A stretch of 64,000 nt of DNA from Mugil cephalus (Eukaryota; Chordata; Actinopteri; Mugiliformes; Mugilidae): positions 14,597,668-14,661,667 of the forward strand of contig NC_061777.1 in NCBI RefSeq assembly GCF_022458985.1, read 5' to 3'. The notes below the pieces were generated by a model, which worked only from the letters and a program-made list of their open reading frames with translations, did no database searches and was not told the origin of the DNA. How positions within the stretch are numbered: position 1 is the stretch's first letter; each line of letters opens with the position of its first letter. The position numbers were made by a program, and so were the translations under genes. Positions 27,601 through 45,500 of the stretch are shown piece after piece.

Positions 27601-30600
27601 ACCAAGTAATAAACTCCGAGCACTACTTTGAAAGTTTATCATGTTGCCTTGATATATATTGGGCCAATGTGCCCATTTCATTGTGTACAAACATGCATAT
27701 TTCTGTTTTTAGCCTCATTTCATTAAATGATTGAAGTGGAGAGGTTATGTGAACGCCACAATCCAAACCTATTAACGGCAGTTCTGTTACAGCCGACGTG
27801 GAATAAAATGTATTTTGTGGCTGGCTGCGGTGACAAAGATGAGGCAGTTTGGATTGGCCGTGACTCAGGCGAAGCCGTGTATGATTGGCTGCGCCTGAGC
27901 TAAGTCTGGCTGAGGCTTTGTGCTTTCGCTCACATGTGTTTCCCATCAAGAAGAGGCGTCCTGTCTCTTGTGGTTGTTCCCTGGAGAGGAGGAAATTAGT
28001 CCCTGCAGCAATCTACTGTAAAATTGTAACTGCATGGAAAAAATACATATATTTATACACCTTAATCTGTGTTTCTATGTTTTTTTTTGTTTCTTTTCTT
28101 TGTCCACCCTCCCTCCAGCTTGACGTCCACCACTAGACGAAGCTCTGCAGCGCTCAGAGTGTGTAGGAACAGTGAGCCAGAGACCGAGGTGAATGACACA
28201 TTCACACTTACACTAAGTATGTGGGTTAGCCAAACGCACAGATTGGTTACACTCATTAACTGAGCTTGAAACCGCACTGACCAGACACTACTGAAGACAC
28301 ATCCTTATCAGATACGACATAAAGATAGATGTCTTTCAGATGTTTCGTTTCCGTTGTAACCTATTTATTTTCTCCACCCTGCAGAGAGCTCGCTGCTGTT
28401 TCTGCTTTGGAGATGACAAAGGTGAGGATAGTCAAGTGATTCCTATCCGGCGTCTGTCCGTCCATCCAGCGCGTACACAAATGTCCTCGGCTGCGGTGTT
28501 TGCACACAGTAGGGCTATGCTTATTGCTATTCCTCAGACAGATTGAGGATGGCGAGAAAGCATTGGTCAGCAAACACAGATGATGTCACTGTTACTAGGA
28601 GGCTAGTATGACACAGTAAAGCAAGGCGAGGAGGGAGTGGGGTCGTGCTTAGGCCCACACTGCCACCTGCTGGAAAAAAAAAGCAAAGTTAATATATGTG
28701 CTGGAAACCATGAAAATATCTGCACTCGTTTCTCTCACTAAGAATGGATCCACTCCCTGTTTGCGTGATTTTATGCGTGCGTTTCAGATGACTATGATGA
28801 AGACAACTCGGGCTCCGGCCAGAACGTGCTGTATGACGAGAGGGAGGGAACCATCTATAACTACTCCTACTTCCACTTTGTCTTCTTCCTGGGCTCCCTG
28901 TACGTCATGATGACCGTCACCAACTGGTTTCAGTAAGTGAATTAAAAAAATCACATCAGCAGTAAAAACAGAACACGCCGTACATAAAAAGCAAAGTAGC
29001 CAATATCTGCAAAAATATCCATCCTTTGTTTTCTGCCTGTGTGTGTTGTATAGATTCTCAATTATTGAGGTCATGGTAAATCTAGATAAACAAAGCCTAA
29101 TGCACTTGTTGGTTTTAGTGCCCTGGTGCCCCTGTAGCTCACCTGGTTGAATGGTAAACTGAGCCTTTAGTATTTCACACAGTGGCATAAGTACTATTTC
29201 AGTCTGCACCCTTTGCTGCACGTCATAGGTTCTCTATCCTCCCAGTGCTTCCTGTCTCTCCCCACTGACGACTATCTACAAAAGGCACAACAAATGTTAC
29301 GTCTGGATGTAAAATTGTATTTTAACACACCACAGCAACTACAGCAAAGAGCCAGAGAGGAAATAACTCTCCATACCTGCAGGTGGCAGTAGTTTGTCAG
29401 GGGGCAGAGCCGCATATTAGAGAGAGTCTGGCCAACTCTAATCGTGGGCGCCATGTTTGATACATCGCAGGGATGTTTCTACAGTGTAACCCTATACGGA
29501 GGATATGCTGTGTTGAAATAAATCGCTTATTTTCACCATTAACGGGCCTATAAATGTAATTGCCAACGTCTGTCTACATGTAAAAGGCCCTTACTTAAAT
29601 ATTCCAGCGTCCACTTACTTTAAATATCTTAAACGAGCCTGTAAAATGCTTTGTCGCCTCATTAGTCACTGAGCTGTGTTTACCTTCTCCTCTGTCCCCC
29701 GTGTTCCTCCATCGCTGTTAAAAGTTTGAAAAATTATAAATGCTCAGAAAGAGTGAAAATTAAACTAGTCTTACTGGTATTTAGTATTATCATTAGTATT
29801 ATCATTATAACATCAGCACGCTAGCCGCAATAATGTAGTAGTAACTGAGGCAAAGTTATGTGTCAATTAAATTTGGCTACATGGACATAAATTACATGCA
29901 CACATGGGTTTCACAGTATATATGATGCTATTTTTCTAAGCCTTTAGTCTAGATAACTAGCTAGCATAAGGCTAGGCTAACTTCTAACTTCATTCATTTG
30001 TAAAGTGGTGTTGGATGTTTTTGAGATCAAGGTTCACATTAATGGTGGCGTGACTTTATTCTTCCTGTATAAAATCTCAACAGACATTGAGAGACATTGA
30101 CATTTACATCACATAATAGAGAGAAATCAGTTGACATCGTGTTCTTCCTTTTAATCTTCTACTCTCATAACTTTCTCTGTTTTTCTGATGCTGTGCTGGA
30201 GCGGTAGGCTGAACTATTTTTACTTTTAATATTTTCTGTTATTGCCACTTCTCTGTGGGTGAATATTGATTGGATGTATCTAACATGGCGCCTATGAAAC
30301 ACGTGAGCAGCTCATAACCAATCAGCATAGCGGGATAACTCAGACAGTCCATTCCCCAGTTGGCCAGACTCTCTCTAATATACAGCTCTGATCAAAGGGA
30401 GTTTTCTATTACTTTTTAGAAAGCTGATTCGCTACGATGAACAACAGCCAGTCACCAGCATGCTCCTCCGTTAAATCAGCATAGTGAAAAGCCGCTGTCA
30501 GAGGTCTGACTTGTGGCAACACATTGCCAAAACCAGGGACTGATGCTCGCAGGGTTCCCGACATCAGCAACTGTCACCTTGTTACGTTACGGCCTTTAGT

Positions 30601-30845
30601 AGAGATAAGACCTCACGTGTGTTCGATAGGGTTAAAATTCATAAGAGTCCTATGGTGTATCCTTCCTCAGTTTTCTAACTCTCCCCCTTTTCTTCTACAG
30701 TTTCGACGACCATAAGATTGAGAAGCTGATGGAGGGCAGCTGGTCAGTGTTCTGGATCAAGATGGTGTCATGCTGGGTCTGCCTCATCCTCTACATGTGG
30801 ACCCTCGTCGCTCCCATGGTGTGCCCGAAGCGCTTTATAGCCTAG
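12655..30845 (+). CDS. serinc5: Serine incorporator 5, 12 coding exons
   Basis: The coding exons are 12655-12681, 21114-21281, 23559-23737, 23818-23900, 25002-25095, 25724-25935, 26118-26210, 27229-27343, 28119-28188, 28385-28421, 28788-28932 and 30701-30845. All introns are GT-AG, and they join to 455 residues (human SERINC5 is about 461). The start MCTPCCISQ runs into a cysteine cluster ([16 protein letters not shown], residues 11-26). About ten hydrophobic segments follow, with TDE1/SERINC signatures: [10 protein letters not shown] around 328-337, the RCCFCFGDD loop near 350, [20 protein letters not shown] around 387-406, and a last helix ending at VCPKRFIA. N-glycosylation sequons include NNST at about 115-117 and NKT at about 289-291. 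SERINC5 is a multipass plasma-membrane protein. The human protein is known to lower the infectivity of retroviral particles and to act as a lipid scramblase. The short first exon and 8.4 kb first intron make the start less certain than the rest. Confidence 0.96.
13568..13631. mobile_element. Decayed hAT-type terminus
   Basis: The stretch ending ...GGCCCGCGGGCCTTACG...GACACCTGTG reads on the other strand as CACAGGTGTCAAACG, then GGCCCGCGGGCC. This resembles the CAGGGGTGTCAAA... termini of hAT DNA transposons. No partner end with a matching 8-bp duplication was found. Confidence 0.4.
17540..17900. promoter_or_regulatory. CpG-rich island inside serinc5 intron 1
   Basis: The base composition changes sharply to GC- and CpG-rich sequence with G runs and many CG dinucleotides, unlike its AT-rich surroundings. 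An RFX-like X-box lies at 17776-17789. It could be an alternative promoter or enhancer of serinc5. Open frames on both strands here probably reflect base composition. Confidence 0.35.
17846..17872. repeat. (CCCT)n tract
   Basis: A run of CCCT units at the edge of the CpG-rich block. Confidence 0.9.
18825..18873. repeat. 25-bp tandem duplication
   Basis: A 25-bp unit beginning GTTGCACACTTGACCT is present twice head to tail; the second copy is near-perfect. Each unit carries TGACCT, the complement of the nuclear-receptor half-site AGGTCA. Confidence 0.85.
19012..19066. mobile_element. LINE-like repeat fragment
   Basis: The segment containing AATCAGCTTTACTGGCCAAG and GTATGTGTACACAT resembles a widespread fish interspersed repeat (AATCAGCTTTATTGGCCAAGT...). 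It is short and non-coding; the family is not assigned. Confidence 0.5.
20960..20990. repeat. (CTCC)n tract
   Basis: About seven perfect CTCC units, about 120 bp upstream of serinc5 exon 2. Confidence 0.92.
21282..23558. other. serinc5 intron 2
   Basis: This intron is non-coding as far as I can see. The notable content is a 13-of-14 match to the palindromic RFX X-box at 22446-22459 and a C-rich run (about 22799-22815). There are no clear repeats. Confidence 0.55.
22446..22459. promoter_or_regulatory. RFX X-box-like palindrome
   Basis: GTTACCATGGCAAT matches the symmetrical RFX consensus GTTRCCATGGYAAC at 13 of 14 positions. Confidence 0.45.
24230..24860 (-). mobile_element. Possible solo LTR in serinc5 intron 4
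   Basis: Part of intron 4 differs in texture from the flanking exons and carries TTTATTCA near 24374, which is an AATAAA on the minus strand, as expected in a reverse-oriented LTR. TG/CA ends and a target duplication could not be fixed by eye, so this is a weak call. Confidence 0.2.
26388..26818 (+). mobile_element. Degenerate Tc1/mariner copy A, internally deleted (serinc5 intron 7)
   Basis: The left end (ACACCAGCCATAGCATTGTG then ACCACC) and the reverse complement of the right end (ACACCAATCAGCCGCTGCAT then TAAAACCACC) form recognisable inverted ends. Internal sequence such as GTGATGGCTAGACAAACGAG and TCAGAGCATCTCCAA corresponds to the start of a Tc1-type transposase frame. That frame is truncated and broken, so the copy is dead. 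TA dinucleotides flank both ends. A TTAGGG-like tract sits inside it. Confidence 0.7.
26491..26510. repeat. Short interstitial telomere-like tract (GGGTTA)3
   Basis: Three tandem GGGTTA units plus GG, lying within Tc1/mariner copy A. Confidence 0.85.
29125..29289 (+). mobile_element. tRNA-derived SINE
   Basis: The head GGTGCCCCTGTAGCTCACCT, then GGTTGAATGG, contains an A-box-like tRNA promoter (TAGCTCACCTGG). The body continues through CCCTTTGCTGCACGTCATAG and a pyrimidine stretch with TCTCTCCCCACTGAC, typical of a fish SINE. The B box is degenerate (about 29228-29239) and the copy is diverged. Confidence 0.6.
29405..30390. mobile_element. Non-autonomous DNA element with long terminal inverted repeats, superfamily unassigned
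   Basis: The left end CAGAGCCGCATATTAGAGAG, then AGTCTGGCCAACT, is matched by the reverse complement of the right end, CAGAGCTGTATATTAGAGAG then AGTCTGGCCAACT. Further in, GGCGCCATGTTTGATACATC (left, from 29448) is matched by GGCGCCATGTTAGATACATC (right, inverted). The inverted repeats are therefore roughly 75-120 bp with gaps. No transposase frame is present between them. The flanks (TCAGGGGG and TCAAAGGG) resemble each other only imperfectly, so the target duplication is unresolved. Confidence 0.75.
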
Positions 30846-32516
30846 GTCACTCATCACTCCACCCCCCCACAGGGTCAGGCTGATCTGTCTGTCTCCTGGG
30901 ATGTGGCCAGGTAGAAGTTCCCATGCGGGGCCAAGGGACCACCAAACACCCCCCTCCCCCACCACCCTTACCTTGATACACAACCCTACACTACCCTCAG
31001 CGTTCGTAAAGGAGGATTCTCTGTTGCCTTTTGTTTTATATGCTAGTGTTTATTTCTTTGTTTTTAAAATGTTAAGCTGTTAATACCTTGATGTTTTTTT
31101 TTTTTTTAATTCTTTTACTACCACTGACTCTTGGAGTTTTGTACTACTTACAGGTCTGAATTTAGATGACGACTCATGGGAGTTGAGTTACATTTGCAAA
31201 CATTCAGCCACTGTAGATAACCTGAAAATTTCAGACTTGTGTTTTGTAAGTGTTTTCTGTTTCGTGTTTTCCTCTGATCCTCGCTTTTGCTGTCAACCAG
31301 CCAGCCATTTCTGTTCTGTACAGTCAAACCATAATGTTGTAGCAAGGTTTTGGGACAAATATATTTCAGGCTCAAGAAGAAATTGTATTTATTAAAGTGT
31401 GAATTAAGGAATCAAAGAAGTAATGTGTTGTGAATTGAATTAGCTTTGTCCCTGTTGAAGAATGCATCTCTCAGGCTCACGTTTAAGCTGTATATGTTGA
31501 TGCTTTGTTATATTGCGCCCTTTTGTAGAAGTTTTCTATGCAACAGAACAGTTTTCAATATTAGTACAGCCAGTGTTGTGGAGTTTCCATTTAGATCGCG
31601 AGGATACAGTCGGAGGTTTTATTAATGTTTGCGCTCCCTTTGAGCCAAATCTTTTTCTTAGGAAAACCCACGTCATTCATACATCTCCAGCCATTGTTGT
31701 ACAGGGCAGCACTCTTCAAATCAACCTGCCTTATGTAAGAGTGACCTTGGTGAAGTGCCACCTCTATGGAAGAGCTGCAGTGACGCAGATATGGAACATT
31801 TGCCAAAGGTAGATGTCAGAAAACCAGAAACTACTCAGATTGTTTCGTCTGTTACAGAAAAAGATATATGTGAGAACAGTATATATACATGCATGCACAC
31901 ACAGACTCGTAAACCAGCTGTTTTCTGGAGAGTTTTAAATACTTTTTGCCTTTTTTTTAGTTACATGCCAGTGCTTCATGGTGGTAATAAGTGAGTTACT
32001 CAACACTGGATGTTGAGTTCTCTGGATAATTAAAATTCACATATATTCAAGCCATCGTCAGTCTGTTACTGTAACATCATGTTGTATAATATATATATAT
32101 ATATATATGTTGCACATGCAATTCATTCATTTCGATCCTCGTTCAACCCATTTTCTGTTTCTGTCTAGTTGCATTCCTGAATGTGTTGTATATTAACACA
32201 TAAATTTACATTTTGGCTGAAGAAATTTTAAGTTGAGTTTTGCTTTATTAAACCTGCAAATCCTGTTTCGTGACTTAGCTTTTTTGGAAACTTTTCTGCA
32301 TTTTCATTATTGGTATGAATGTAGAAAATCAATGGTGCTCAGCAGCTTGGATATCAAACATTTAAAATGAATGAATAAATACATGAGAATCAGATAGCAG
32401 GACCCACTGTGAAGTCTGTATACTACAATAACCTGTAGAAGGACATTTTGATCAAGCTGTATGTTTGAAATTCAAAGATGTAGATGCCATGCACTTCGTA
32501 CTGCTCACATTCTTTC

Positions 32517-32522
32517 AATAAA
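32517..32522 (+). terminator. serinc5: serinc5 distal poly(A) signal AATAAA
   Basis: AATAAA is followed by a GT-rich TTTGGTGTGTTT element at about 32540-32551. Earlier candidate hexamers exist in this 1.7 kb 3' UTR (for example AATAAA at 32374-32379), so alternative ends are possible. Confidence 0.6.
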
Positions 32523-32615
32523 GCATTAATTGAACGCCATTTGGTGTGTTTCTGCAGTTTTCCTTCACAGAGATAAATACACAATACTGAGACAGAAGAT
32601 GCTTTGATTTTTTTT

Positions 32616-32621
32616 TTTATT
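32616..32621 (-). terminator. thbs4: thbs4 poly(A) signal AATAAA (minus strand)
   Basis: TTTATT on the plus strand gives AATAAA on the minus strand about 285 nt past the thbs4 stop. It is the nearest canonical signal seen. Confidence 0.6.
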
Positions 32622-32905
32622 GTACTTAATAGAAGGGAAAAAGCATCTTTAACAGCACTTGAGAGACAGAAGGTGATATTGCATAGATGTACACAGAAAC
32701 TGCATGATTTATAAAAGATTATATGATTTTTCATTTATACTGAAATCATACTAATGCCCAACGTCAAGCTTTTCTTAAACCCTTTCACTCTAATGACAAA
32801 GTTAAAACGCTGTCATCCAAACGGTCAGTCGTGATCCCTCTTACATTCATCGTCCCGTTCTCAACAATGAAGCCTGCTCCTTGTACGTATGCGTCCTTCG
32901 ACGGA

Positions 32906-40310
<7,405 letters not shown>

Positions 40311-40481
40311 CAGCACTCCAGAGCGGGACACACCTCAAAAGCAGCGCCGTTTCTGGGGTAAGAACTTTCCTCCGGCGGATCAATAAAAGTGTCACAGACC
40401 GTTCGTCCACAGAGCGATGACGACAAGACCAGATCTCGAAGCAAAATCTCAACAGAGGTGAGATGCTTTTGTGTCCACAGG

Positions 40482-40490
40482 CTTTTAAAG
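40482..40490 (-). promoter_or_regulatory. thbs4: TATA-like element of thbs4
   Basis: Read on the minus strand this is GCTTTAAAAG, about 175 nt before the thbs4 ATG. It is a plausible TATA box for a tissue-restricted gene; start-site data are absent. Confidence 0.35.
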
Positions 40491-41939
40491 CAAAGGGGGG
40501 AGTGTCTTCGAATCACAGCTGTTAAAAAAAAAAAGAAGAAAAAAGTAGCAGTGAGGAGACTGTTTAAAAAGTTTGTGGGGAGGGTCCCCTTGTTACCGTC
40601 AGCTCATGAAATTATTATCTGTATGTCATTGCTCTCTTTAAAACCAAAAGGACATTATGAAAAGTGCTACATGAACTTTTAATGTTATTAAAGTGAGACA
40701 CTGCAGATCACTATGAATGATGTTTAAATGTTTTTGCCACAAATACTACACGAGCCAAATCCCTTTATGTGTTTGTATTCATCAAGAAAAATAAATAATT
40801 CATTTCGTCATCTTTTGGAGGTTTGTGTTAAAATAGCAGAGAAATAATCTAAATAACCTTGTGTGGAATCAGCCAACCTGAGTTATAAATGTGGGTTTAT
40901 TACCCTAGAGCGTCTTCAGTTTGCCAGTTGAAAGACATAAATCTATGACAGATGCTTTTAATTTGATTGACTTTAACCGGTTCTAAATGCCTCTGAAAAC
41001 CTTCTTCAGTTTCCATCTATTGGAGAATGTGGGACAGAGAGTTTTTTTCAGCGCTGGAAACATCTGATGATAGATGTCTGGTACTTGTCTCAAAAACCTT
41101 TTTCGACTAACCTCAAATGCATTTCAGCGTCTCTGCTGCTGGCCCAAGCCAAAGACAGACATTTACCATTCCTTGGTGCATTATCACCGTAGAGTCGCCT
41201 GCGTCTGGCTGCCTGGCCTGCGATCAAACACCTGGCAGCCTCTCGTAAGTCTGACCATCAGACACGGGCCTGGGACAGATTTTTATACTATTGTGGATGG
41301 AAATAAGCAAAAATGACGCAAAAATGGTAATCAAAACACGCAATGATCACTTCTTCCATTGGGTGGCATATTTAGACGCTGTGTCACTGTCACTACTCTG
41401 GGCTGCTTATGTAAAAACAGGAAACCAGACAAAGGGGCAGCTCAGTTATATAACTTCAGTTCATGTTATTTTGACATTTAATAAATCAGCAATGCATCTG
41501 TTTCCCTGGTAATTGTTGCACAGTAGCAGCACACTTTCCTTGTATTCACCGGACTAAGAATTTTTGTTGTCACTGTATGTTGTATAGATTGTAAAGTAAT
41601 TTAACACACATGTATTATTTATGTAGAACAATATGTCTGTTTCATGTTCTTTATACTTACGTACGGGCCATTTTCTAAATAAATGGATTCTGATTCGATC
41701 TGAATCAGGAGCTAAGTCATGAAGTAGGCTGATAAATCTTAACATCGGTATCAGTGGCAACAACATACAAACAACACCTTTGTGTTTTTGTTAGATGTGG
41801 TTTCATGAGCTCGGAGCTACTGTTTTTGCCCTCCTAATGAAGCCACTCACCATGTTGCTGTGTTTCATTATGTCATGATTACCTCACCAGTTCATACCAA
41901 CTCTACAATAAGGTGTCATTAAATTGTCAAACAGCTAAT

Positions 41940-41940
<1 letters not shown>

Positions 41941-42000
<60 letters not shown>

Positions 42001-42014
42001 TATATATATATATA
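41941..42014. repeat. (AC)n(TA)n compound microsatellite
   Basis: About 29 perfect AC units are followed directly by TA units. Confidence 0.97.
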
Positions 42015-42479
42015 CTCCTCAGTTGCCAGTTCATTAGGCACACTAGTAAGAAAATGCAAGAAGAAAAAGTAAGAAAAAGTAAGAAATGCTGTACTATATT
42101 AGCTTCAACTTTATACTGCTGAACACCACCTGCTGTTTCTATAATTTGAGCCAAACCATTTCAGCCAGGGGGCTTGGATAAATAACAGAAAAGCTTCTGC
42201 TTTTAATTCAGTACAGCTGAGGAGCACCAGACATAACATCCTACATACACAGTCATGTTTACATCCTCCATTGACAGTTTGGAGGAAGTAAGTAAAAACA
42301 TTTATGGCAAATAAATGGTAAAAGGTAAATTATCTCCTTTGTTTGTTAACCGTTTCGACAAAAACTAAACATCATAACAGACACGAAGCTAAGTTTTAAT
42401 ACATGAGTGTTATGTGTTAGGACACGTTAGTTTTAATTAATGTACCTAATGTTTTGTCCAGAGTTTTCCCCTCTGCCTC

Positions 42480-42553
42480 TGCAGACTCCGGAATGATTGA
42501 CAGGTGCCCGGTGACGCCCCCGCCTCCTTCCACGGATCCAACATGGCGGCTGC
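42480..42553 (+). promoter_or_regulatory. mtx3: mtx3 core promoter with YY1 motif over the start codon
   Basis: The start codon lies in AACATGGCGGC, an exact match to the downstream YY1 promoter element AANATGGCGGC found in many housekeeping genes. GC-rich sequence precedes it. Confidence 0.5.
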
Positions 42554-45500
42554 CATGGAGCTGAGATGCTGGGGAGGAGACTGGGGTTTGCCTTCTGTTC
42601 ACACCGAGTCCCTGATAGTTCTGGTAAGGCTATCGTCTGCTTGTAAACAACAGTGCGGCCACTACGTCCAGCGCTGCTTTCAAGGCGACATGTTACTTCT
42701 CCGGGGTTTTTTGCGTCTCCTCTCATTGTGTCTCTGTGATTAGCTCGCATGCTACCTTACTTGCTGCAGTTTGTAACTTAGCCTCGTCGGTGTGCAGGGT
42801 AGAAAATAATACCTCCAGGTGGTTTCCCTGTCCCAGATGATAAATAACAGCAGTGCTGGTTTGCATGATTTGTCCTTCGTGTGTGGCTGGTTGTCAGAAG
42901 TCGCTCCCATTTCTAAGGGAAGTGTGTTCTCTCAAGGTCAGCTCGTTGTTTTTAATTCACTGTGCTACAGTCGTGTTTCTTTGGCTTGGCAGCTGTAGAG
43001 AATGGGCCAGCTATTCGTGAGCTGGTCGGAAAATGAACATTGAGCTGTTTACGTGCCGTTTTAACGTGTTGTTAATAAATGTGTGTAGTTACAGCTCTTG
43101 CCACAAGGTGACACTTTTTTTTTTGGTTGTAGTTTTCTTACATTTATGGCGTCTTTTAAACATTTTAATAAGCGACACTAATGGCACTAATGGCTTCTGG
43201 TTTGGTTAACAGCTTTTAAAATGTATTTAAAAATACAGCACGTCAGACAACGTCACTGATAAAACTTTATCTGTGTCAGCTATAATAATAATAATAATTA
43301 TAATGCTGTTCTTTGTTTCCTGTCAGTTCAACCTGACCTTCACTATTTTTAACTATGTAAAAAAAAGAAAAAAACTACTTTTTATTTTGCTTTTTATTTG
43401 CTTGTTTTCCCTTTTTTTCTGTACAGCTGCTTTATAGTGTCTCTATAGTGCCAAATCCCTACTCACGGTACAAGTGTTCATTGTAAGGCTGAGATCATGC
43501 AAATGTTAACAGACTGTGATGTTTTCCCCTTAACGTCGTGTGCTGCAGTAATTCTGGGTCATCATCTGTTCCTGCAGATCCTGCAGATCACCTATGGCAG
43601 CAGACTGATAAATGCGCTGACTGTGTTTCACCATCTTGTTCACGGTCACTCGTTGGCTCTCTTTCAGGCATACGCCAAGTTTTCTGGGGCGAAAGTCACA
43701 CTTTCTCCTATAGACTGGACGTGGAAGACGATAACAGGTGGGCTGCAGCTTCTCGTAAGCCAGAGTTTTTAAACATTGTGGTCAAAGAGAATTATGTGAC
43801 CCAGGTAGGAATGATTGTTGAATCTGGCGAACATATAATCGTACAGGTTTGGAAAATGTGCTTTTAAAAATCCAGCCCTTTGAGACAGATTTATGTTTAT
43901 ATGTCGGCAGCGACTGAACATTTTGTCCTCAAAGTTGATGTGTCCGAGACAAGAAAAACATTTTGATGGCTAGACGACTGGGTCGGATCATCTTCAAAAC
44001 TGCATCTCTTGAGGGGTGTTCCCCATCTGCAGTAGTCAGTGCCTATTAAAAGTGGTCCAATGTGCCGGACAAACAATCCCGATCCGTGGAGACTCCAGTC
44101 TGAACCTTAAAGGATCTGCTGCTAACTCCTTGGAGCCAGATATCGCTGCACACCTTCACAGGTCTAGTGGAGTCCGTGCTTAGACAGACGAGGGCTATTT
44201 TAGTGACAAAGGGAGGACCTGCACAATATTAGGCAGGTGGTCATACTGTTATGGCTGATTGTGTATAATGCACGTGGCCAGATCTCCACGGCTCTTAAGT
44301 CACATTATGTCTCATTACGCAGTGTGTCATCAAATCTCATTTGTCCACAGTGACCGTCCCAGAGTTGCTTTGTGGAGACTCTTCGGTTCAAGAACCTGCA
44401 CAGATTCTCAACTTCCTGAGGAAACAGGTGAGAGTGCACGCCCCAAACCATTTATCAGAGTCAGTTGATGTGCAGTAGTAAATCTAAGTGTTCTTTGCTT
44501 CTTGCAGAGGTTTAACGCAGACTATGAGCTGTCAGCCCGGCAAGGAGCAGACACAATGGCCTACATCGCTCTACTGGAAGAGAAACTGCGACCAGCTCTG
44601 GTGACGACCGTCTCTCCTCTGCTGTTTTTCCACATTGCTCGCGCCCGAGCGCTGATGCATCTCTGGTGGTGTTCTGTGTCCCGCAGTTGCACACTTTCTG
44701 GGTGGATGCGGAAAACTACGCCAACCTGACACGGCCGTGGTTCGCCGCACGCTCGCCCTTCCCGCTCAACTTCGTGGTCCCCAGCCGCCTCGCCAACACC
44801 GCCCTCTCCCGCATCCTCCTAACCAAAGGAGAGGCGCCGCTGCACAGGATCTCCGAGGTGGAGGGAAAGGTGAATGTTGTTTTTTTAATTTAACACGCAT
44901 TAACACGCACTTTCAAGTTTTTCAACACATTTCATGTTTTGTGGAGCAAAGTTATCAATCTTCATCACTCTGTCTCCCTCAGATCTACAGTGACGCTAAA
45001 GAGTGCCTGAATCTCCTCTCCTACAGACTGGGAACAGCTGACTACTTCTTCGGAAATTCGTGCGTTTTCCCGGTGTTCATTTAAACGCCTGCGCCTCACA
45101 TTTAAGTGAAAGGCTATATTTGTAGCTACGGTGCCTAAAAAAGTATTCACCGTCTTAGGTAGTTTCCGTTTTATTGCTTTTTTAAAAACGGCTTTTTAAA
45201 AAATGGTAGTTCCACTCTCTGTTTAATCAGTATTCCTGGCTTCATTTAACAAGATGAAGGCAAATAAACACTCCAGGTGACTCAGAGAAAATGTTATTCA
45301 AATGTCTAAGATTTTGGATACAAAAAATGTCAAACGTTCCCCCTGGAGTTTAGTAAAATTCATCACTAAGAAACAGAAAGGACGTGGCGTATGTGTTAAT
45401 CTGCCCAGAACACGCCGTCCTCATAAACTGAGTTACCAGGAAAGTAGAGGACGATGTCTTCTGGGAGAAATCAGATGTAGAAATTGCTTCGTACTGTTTA

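Larger units (their letters stand above)
28933..30700. other. serinc5 intron 11 with transposon insertions
   Basis: The last serinc5 intron carries a tRNA-type SINE (29125-29289) followed by a roughly 1 kb terminal-inverted-repeat element (29405-30390). Little other sequence is left, so most of the intron length is insertional. Confidence 0.7.
40311..42480. other. thbs4-mtx3 head-to-head intergenic region
   Basis: This 2.2 kb stretch separates the two divergent start codons. On the thbs4 side it has a TTTAAAAG TATA-like box (about 40482-40490, minus strand) and an E-box CAGCTG near 40517-40522. The middle has an AC/TA microsatellite (41941-42014). No coding exon is recognised. Confidence 0.6.

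Noticed and set aside
29128-29200. Functional tRNA gene
   Set aside because: It has an A-box-like head, but no cloverleaf or anticodon stem could be folded and the B box is degenerate; it fits a tRNA-derived SINE.
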